Assembly (NCBI GenBank): GCA_002398875.1
Contig: DHCC01000036.1
Coordinates: forward strand, 17,838-27,717
DNA length: 9,880 bases
Source: Bacteroidales bacterium UBA4912
GTDB lineage: Bacteria; Bacteroidota; Bacteroidia; Bacteroidales; Dysgonomonadaceae
Reading direction: 5' to 3'
The first letter of the stretch is position 1; each line of letters starts with the position of its first letter. The translations under genes were made by a program, and so were the position numbers. Shown here in pieces: positions 7,339 through 9,880 of this stretch. A model generated the notes under the pieces. It was given only the letters and a program-made list of their open reading frames with translations. It did no database searches and was not told the DNA's origin.

Positions 7339-7634
7339 ATGAAAAGAGTAGTTTTAGTGATTGGGTTTTGCCTGTTTATAATTCAGGCTGATCACTGAGT
7401 AACTGGTTTCATGTGAATGGTGAAGATGCTAAAAACCTTGATCTGTCGCAACGTAGTGTAGAATCTGTAAAGAATGAACTGATAAAAAACTTTGGTATCG
7501 ACACCTCATGTGTGTAAACTGAGGGTGCAGGCAAAACAAAACCTGTTGCTCCTAATGATACTCCGGCCAACAAAGCACAAAACCGAAGGGTTGAGTTTGT
7601 AAAAAAACCAACAAGAAATTACAACTATTGTTAA
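7339..7634 (+). pseudogene. OmpA-family C-terminal domain relic
   Basis: Remains of an outer-membrane OmpA-like protein that anchors to peptidoglycan. ATG at 7339 opens a signal-peptide-like stretch (KRVVLVIGFCLFIIQA) that stops at TGA 7396-7398. From 7413, in another frame, comes the OmpA C-terminal wording: GEDAKNLDLSQRSVESVK, NELIKNFGID and, after a TAA at 7515-7517, TEGAGKTKPVAPNDTPANKA and QNRRVEFVKK, ending at TAA 7632-7634. The internal TAA replaces the usual residue after the S-R-L of GIDxSRLxTxG, where the text now reads TSCV-stop. Compared with a normal gene, the whole beta-barrel or linker region and the first part of the OmpA domain are missing. At least one deletion with a frameshift and one nonsense change are needed. 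The family call is firm because N-R-R-V-E-F and N-D-T-P-x-N-x-x-N-R-R are diagnostic. Confidence 0.85.
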
Positions 7635-7669
7635 AACTACTTTTATCTTTTAAGTTGATTTAATAAATA

Positions 7670-7677
7670 TACTTTTG
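7670..7677 (+). promoter_or_regulatory. Candidate -7 box of the PUR-like gene
   Basis: TACTTTTG fits the TAnnTTTG consensus, 51 bases before the ATG at 7729, a suitable distance for a short leader. The -33 region has only a T-rich stretch (TCTTTTAAG) and no clear TTTG. Confidence 0.42.
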
Positions 7678-7728
7678 AAATTTAGCGGAAGCATTGAATA
7701 AACAATTACTATATAAAAACAGTGATTA

Positions 7729-7986
7729 ATGAATAAGAAAGAAATTTACTCTAATAGTTTCACGAAAAGCACTCAAACCTTTTCTTTTGAAATAGTTCAG
7801 AACACAAATAATGAGTATTCACTTGAAATTACTGATTACAATAATTCTTCTCCAGATAGTGAAATAAACAAAGTGATTATTCTTGAAGAATCTATTAAAG
7901 ACTTTGTTAGTGCCTTAAACCAATCAGTAAAAAATTTAAAAGAGCTTATATCCAAATGCATATACACCATGGATGATAGAAGATGA
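7729..7986 (+). CDS. Small PUR-alpha-like (DUF3276-type) nucleic-acid-binding protein, probably frameshifted
   Basis: 85-residue reading frame. Residues 4-70 follow the plan of the short Bacteroidota PUR-alpha proteins, which bind single-stranded DNA or RNA: EIYSNSFTKSTQTFSFEI, then EYSLEITDYN, a charged turn (SSPDSEINK), VIILEES and the helix IKDFVSALNQSVKNLKELI. This is the beta-beta-beta-alpha pattern (E-x-YS..., YFFDV-like, YLTITE-like, KIxLYxEDF-like). The match is divergent, so the family is likely but not certain. The last nine codons (CIYTMDDRR) look like out-of-frame reading of the next gene. Removing one base near 7957 joins the frame to K-A-Y-T-P-W-M-I-E-D and gives a 152-residue PUR plus helix-turn-helix protein. 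It overlaps the next frame by 14 bases. If the overlap is genuine, the two would be translationally coupled. A TACTTTTG box lies upstream. Confidence 0.6.
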   Translation: MNKKEIYSNSFTKSTQTFSFEIVQNTNNEYSLEITDYNNSSPDSEINKVIILEESIKDFVSALNQSVKNLKELISKCIYTMDDRR

Positions 7987-8188
7987 CGATAGACTCGAAG
8001 CACTTTTTTGTGAAGGAGCAACAATAAAAGAACTATCTGAAATCTTTGGTCGAAATAGTGGAGCAATTAGATCACGTATCAAAAAACTAGAATTAGAATA
8101 TAAGTATCCACATAAATCACAAAAATATATACAGCTATTGTCAAATTACGAATCTTCATTAAAAAACAAAAATAAAAATTCCATTTGA
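7973..8188 (+). CDS. Helix-turn-helix small protein, probable C-terminal half of the split PUR-HTH gene
   Basis: 71-residue frame if begun at ATG 7973. Residues 17-39 (TIKELSEIFGRNSGAIRSR then IKKL) form a sigma-70 region 4-like helix-turn-helix of the kind seen in bacterial proteins with P-W-x-x-E-E-D-x-x-L...G-x-S-I-x-E-I...G-A-I-x-S-R-L-x-K-L. The conserved lead-in P-W is encoded just upstream in the same frame (7967-7972, CCA TGG), before the ATG, and the open frame reaches back to 7940. This argues that the natural start is not 7973 and that the domain was once continuous with the PUR-like frame. The tail (about 41-71) is Lys/Asn/Ser-rich and has no motif. It ends six bases from the stop codon of the convergent peptidase gene, with no terminator visible between them. 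Confidence 0.6.
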   Translation: MIEDDDRLEALFCEGATIKELSEIFGRNSGAIRSRIKKLELEYKYPHKSQKYIQLLSNYESSLKNKNKNSI

Positions 8189-8194
8189 AATCAT

Positions 8195-9760
8195 CTAATT
8201 AACCTCAATCAAAATAGGCGGCAGAAGCCTCAAACTTCTGTCCAAAGTAGTTTGAGCAGATCTGGTTAATGCCTGAGCTTCTCTGATATCATTACGTTTG
8301 AACTCTTCAAAAGAATATGTTTCGCCGGCAAGTAATTTAATTTTCTTCACTATCAATTCCCTTCCGGTAGCATTAATATACTTTACATTATAGGTCATCA
8401 AACTTGTGGTTTCGGGTCTCCAAACACCACTTGCGTAGGTATAACCTCCTTCATAAGCTCCAACATAAGAATAAGCCGGATCCTCAATAAGATGTTTCCA
8501 TAAAATTGTGTTTAGATCATTTGTAAGATCTACATTTTTAAAGAACCCCCATCCTTGCCATTTCCTTAGTTCATCTTTCACAGATTCCGGAATTGTTGAA
8601 TAATTTTCAACATACTCATCTGCAAGTCTCCCAAAACCATGTCCTGCAGCCTCATGTTGAACCAATCCTCTGAAATCATTTGGATATTGAAGATTTGACA
8701 CAGGAACAACAGAAATTGACATACCATCTGAATACGACCAGTTTGTTCCTGCATATCTTGAGCTGTTAGTGATGACAGTAATTTGTGTTTCTGTCAGATC
8801 GGAACTCAGAGGTGCCTTCTTAGCATATTCAAAAGTAACGTCGTGATCTATATCCATTCTTGTAGAATTCGAACTTTCATACTTAGCCGAGAACTTTGTG
8901 TTTTTAGTAGTTTCATGATCACTTATTCCACTATCCTCAGAGTAAGCATAAACAATATAAACATCAAAATAATCTCTGTAAGTTCTGAAAGGCTCGATAT
9001 CGAAAAAGTGATATATTGCCTCGTTCAGATTGTCATCGAACTTTCCTGTTCTGACATCTTCAATTGTGTAACCATCACCAAGAAAGACTAGATCAATACC
9101 ATTTCCTTTTACAGAACTCTGTACTTTTACATAATCCCCATCGCTAAACTGTAAATTATTCTGATTGATTGTAAGTGTATCAGTACGGTCCTTATTATTA
9201 AGTTTAAATATTATTTCACCTGAACGTTCAGGAGATGTGCCTGTAAATTGAGAAACAGAAACAGTTATTGTAACTGAATCAGCACCGGTAGCCTCACCTC
9301 CCTCCAGAGATGTCGAAACCCATAGCGGTTGTGAATGAATACTCCATGCGTTACTTGCAGAAACTTTTATATTGTAGGTTCCTCCTTTAATTGATGATTC
9401 TATAACATTTTGAGATAGTGACAACCAGCTTTCAATCACTGCCACATTTATTATAACACTTTTATTACCATCTTCTGACCTGACTGTAATGACTGCATTA
9501 CCCACCTTAATGGCATTAATCATACCATTGTTATCGACCGTTACAATACTTTCATCACTGGAACTCCAAATGAGTCTTTTGTTAGATGCATTTGTAGGTA
9601 CTACAGCAGCATCAAGTATTTGCATATCACCTTCAATTATTGTAACAGAACTTAAATTTGTAGAGACATCAGTTACCCTTATAAACACTTCTTCTTTGTC
9701 ACAAGAAACAAAGAAAAACACAACAATAAAAATTGCCGAAAGCAATCTCCTAAATATCAT
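8195..9760 (-). CDS. Secreted lipoprotein with BIG2, BACON and IgA-peptidase M64 domains
   Basis: 521-residue surface or periplasmic lipoprotein peptidase. Residues 1-19 are a lipoprotein signal peptide with lipobox FVSC and anchor Cys20. Residues about 30-108 form a BIG2 immunoglobulin-like domain (VVPTNASNKRLIWSSSDESI, TVDNNGMINAIKVGNAVITV). Residues about 111-201 form a BACON domain (WLSLSQNVIE, GTYNIKVSASNAWSI, PERSGEIIFKLNNKD, DTLTINQN). The catalytic part, about 208-497, opens with GNGIDLVFLGDGYT (219-232). It carries the zinc site HEAAGHGFGRLADEY (369-383), where His369 and His374 with Asp381 would hold zinc and Glu370 is the base, and then SLMTYNVKYINATGRELI. All key residues are present, so it should be active. 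M64 is named after a clostridial IgA peptidase, but most Bacteroidota members have unknown substrates, so IgA cleavage should not be assumed. It stands alone and convergent with the small HTH frame. No TAnnTTTG box is seen in 9761-9880. Confidence 0.92.
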   Translation of the reverse strand: MIFRRLLSAIFIVVFFFVSCDKEEVFIRVTDVSTNLSSVTIIEGDMQILDAAVVPTNASNKRLIWSSSDESIVTVDNNGMINAIKVGNAVITVRSEDGNKSVIINVAVIESWLSLSQNVIESSIKGGTYNIKVSASNAWSIHSQPLWVSTSLEGGEATGADSVTITVSVSQFTGTSPERSGEIIFKLNNKDRTDTLTINQNNLQFSDGDYVKVQSSVKGNGIDLVFLGDGYTIEDVRTGKFDDNLNEAIYHFFDIEPFRTYRDYFDVYIVYAYSEDSGISDHETTKNTKFSAKYESSNSTRMDIDHDVTFEYAKKAPLSSDLTETQITVITNSSRYAGTNWSYSDGMSISVVPVSNLQYPNDFRGLVQHEAAGHGFGRLADEYVENYSTIPESVKDELRKWQGWGFFKNVDLTNDLNTILWKHLIEDPAYSYVGAYEGGYTYASGVWRPETTSLMTYNVKYINATGRELIVKKIKLLAGETYSFEEFKRNDIREAQALTRSAQTTLDRSLRLLPPILIEVN

Positions 9761-9880
9761 AGTGCCATCTTTAATATAATACCTTAATATAAATATAATA
9801 TTAATAACGTGAAAACGGTTTCTTAGTTTATTAAATTAAACTTTTAAAACCATAAATATAAATAATTCAACTACCTAAAG

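Noticed and set aside
7836..8066. Minus-strand open frame of 76 codons across the PUR/HTH genes
   Set aside because: The opposite strand encodes recognisable PUR-like and HTH patterns here; this translation shows none.
8783..9091. Plus-strand open frame inside the peptidase gene
   Set aside because: It is antisense to the conserved M64 catalytic domain, and the translation is Ser/Ile/Cys-rich without a motif.
9489..9779. Plus-strand open frame of 96 codons over the 5' end of the peptidase gene
   Set aside because: It mirrors the BIG2 domain and lipoprotein signal on the other strand; its low-complexity Leu/Ser/Thr content is a codon shadow.

Overview
The window looks like a chromosomal segment from a low-GC Bacteroidota bacterium, probably Bacteroidales or a close relative. 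Several things point that way. Genes have A-rich upstream stretches with no Shine-Dalgarno sequence. Upstream regions carry the Bacteroidota -7 promoter box TAnnTTTG, once with a correctly spaced -33 TTTG. There is a BACON-domain lipoprotein peptidase of family M64, a PUR-alpha-like small protein of the DUF3276 type, an OmpA C-terminal relic with typical Bacteroidota wording, and an IS4 transposase relic of the DUF4372 type. All family assignments are from reading the sequence; no database search was run.

Layout. Bases 1-177 hold nothing recognisable. Bases 178-855 (minus) are a decayed IS4-family transposase with several independent lesions. Bases 1030-5652 (minus) form one apparent transcription unit. 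It has a strong promoter at 5622-5652, a leader of about 220 nt, a gene for an outer-membrane beta-barrel porin-like protein (5397-4201), then proV-type ATPase with CBS domains (4176-2932), proW-type permease (2904-2041) and a proX/opuAC-type lipoprotein binding protein (1936-1088), closed by an intrinsic terminator at 1030-1067. This reads as a complete uptake route for glycine betaine or a similar quaternary-amine osmolyte: a possible outer-membrane entry channel, a tethered periplasmic binding lipoprotein, a membrane channel, and an ATPase whose CBS domains suggest control by ionic strength or nucleotides.

Bases 5653-5901 are non-coding and hold two adjacent TTC/GAA dyads just upstream of the operon promoter. 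Bases 5902-7056 (minus) encode an integral-membrane acyltransferase 3 protein. Bases 7339-7634 (plus) are the remains of an OmpA-family gene, with a signal peptide and most of the C-terminal peptidoglycan-binding domain but broken frames. Bases 7729-8188 (plus) hold two overlapping small frames, a PUR-like domain and a helix-turn-helix. They look like one 152-residue protein split by a single extra base. Bases 8195-9760 (minus) encode a secreted lipoprotein with BIG2, BACON and M64 zinc-peptidase domains. Bases 9761-9880 show no clear promoter.

I see no defence island, CRISPR array, tRNA or rRNA. The most distinctive points are the porin placed at the head of a betaine ABC operon with its own structured leader and upstream dyads, and the split PUR-HTH gene.
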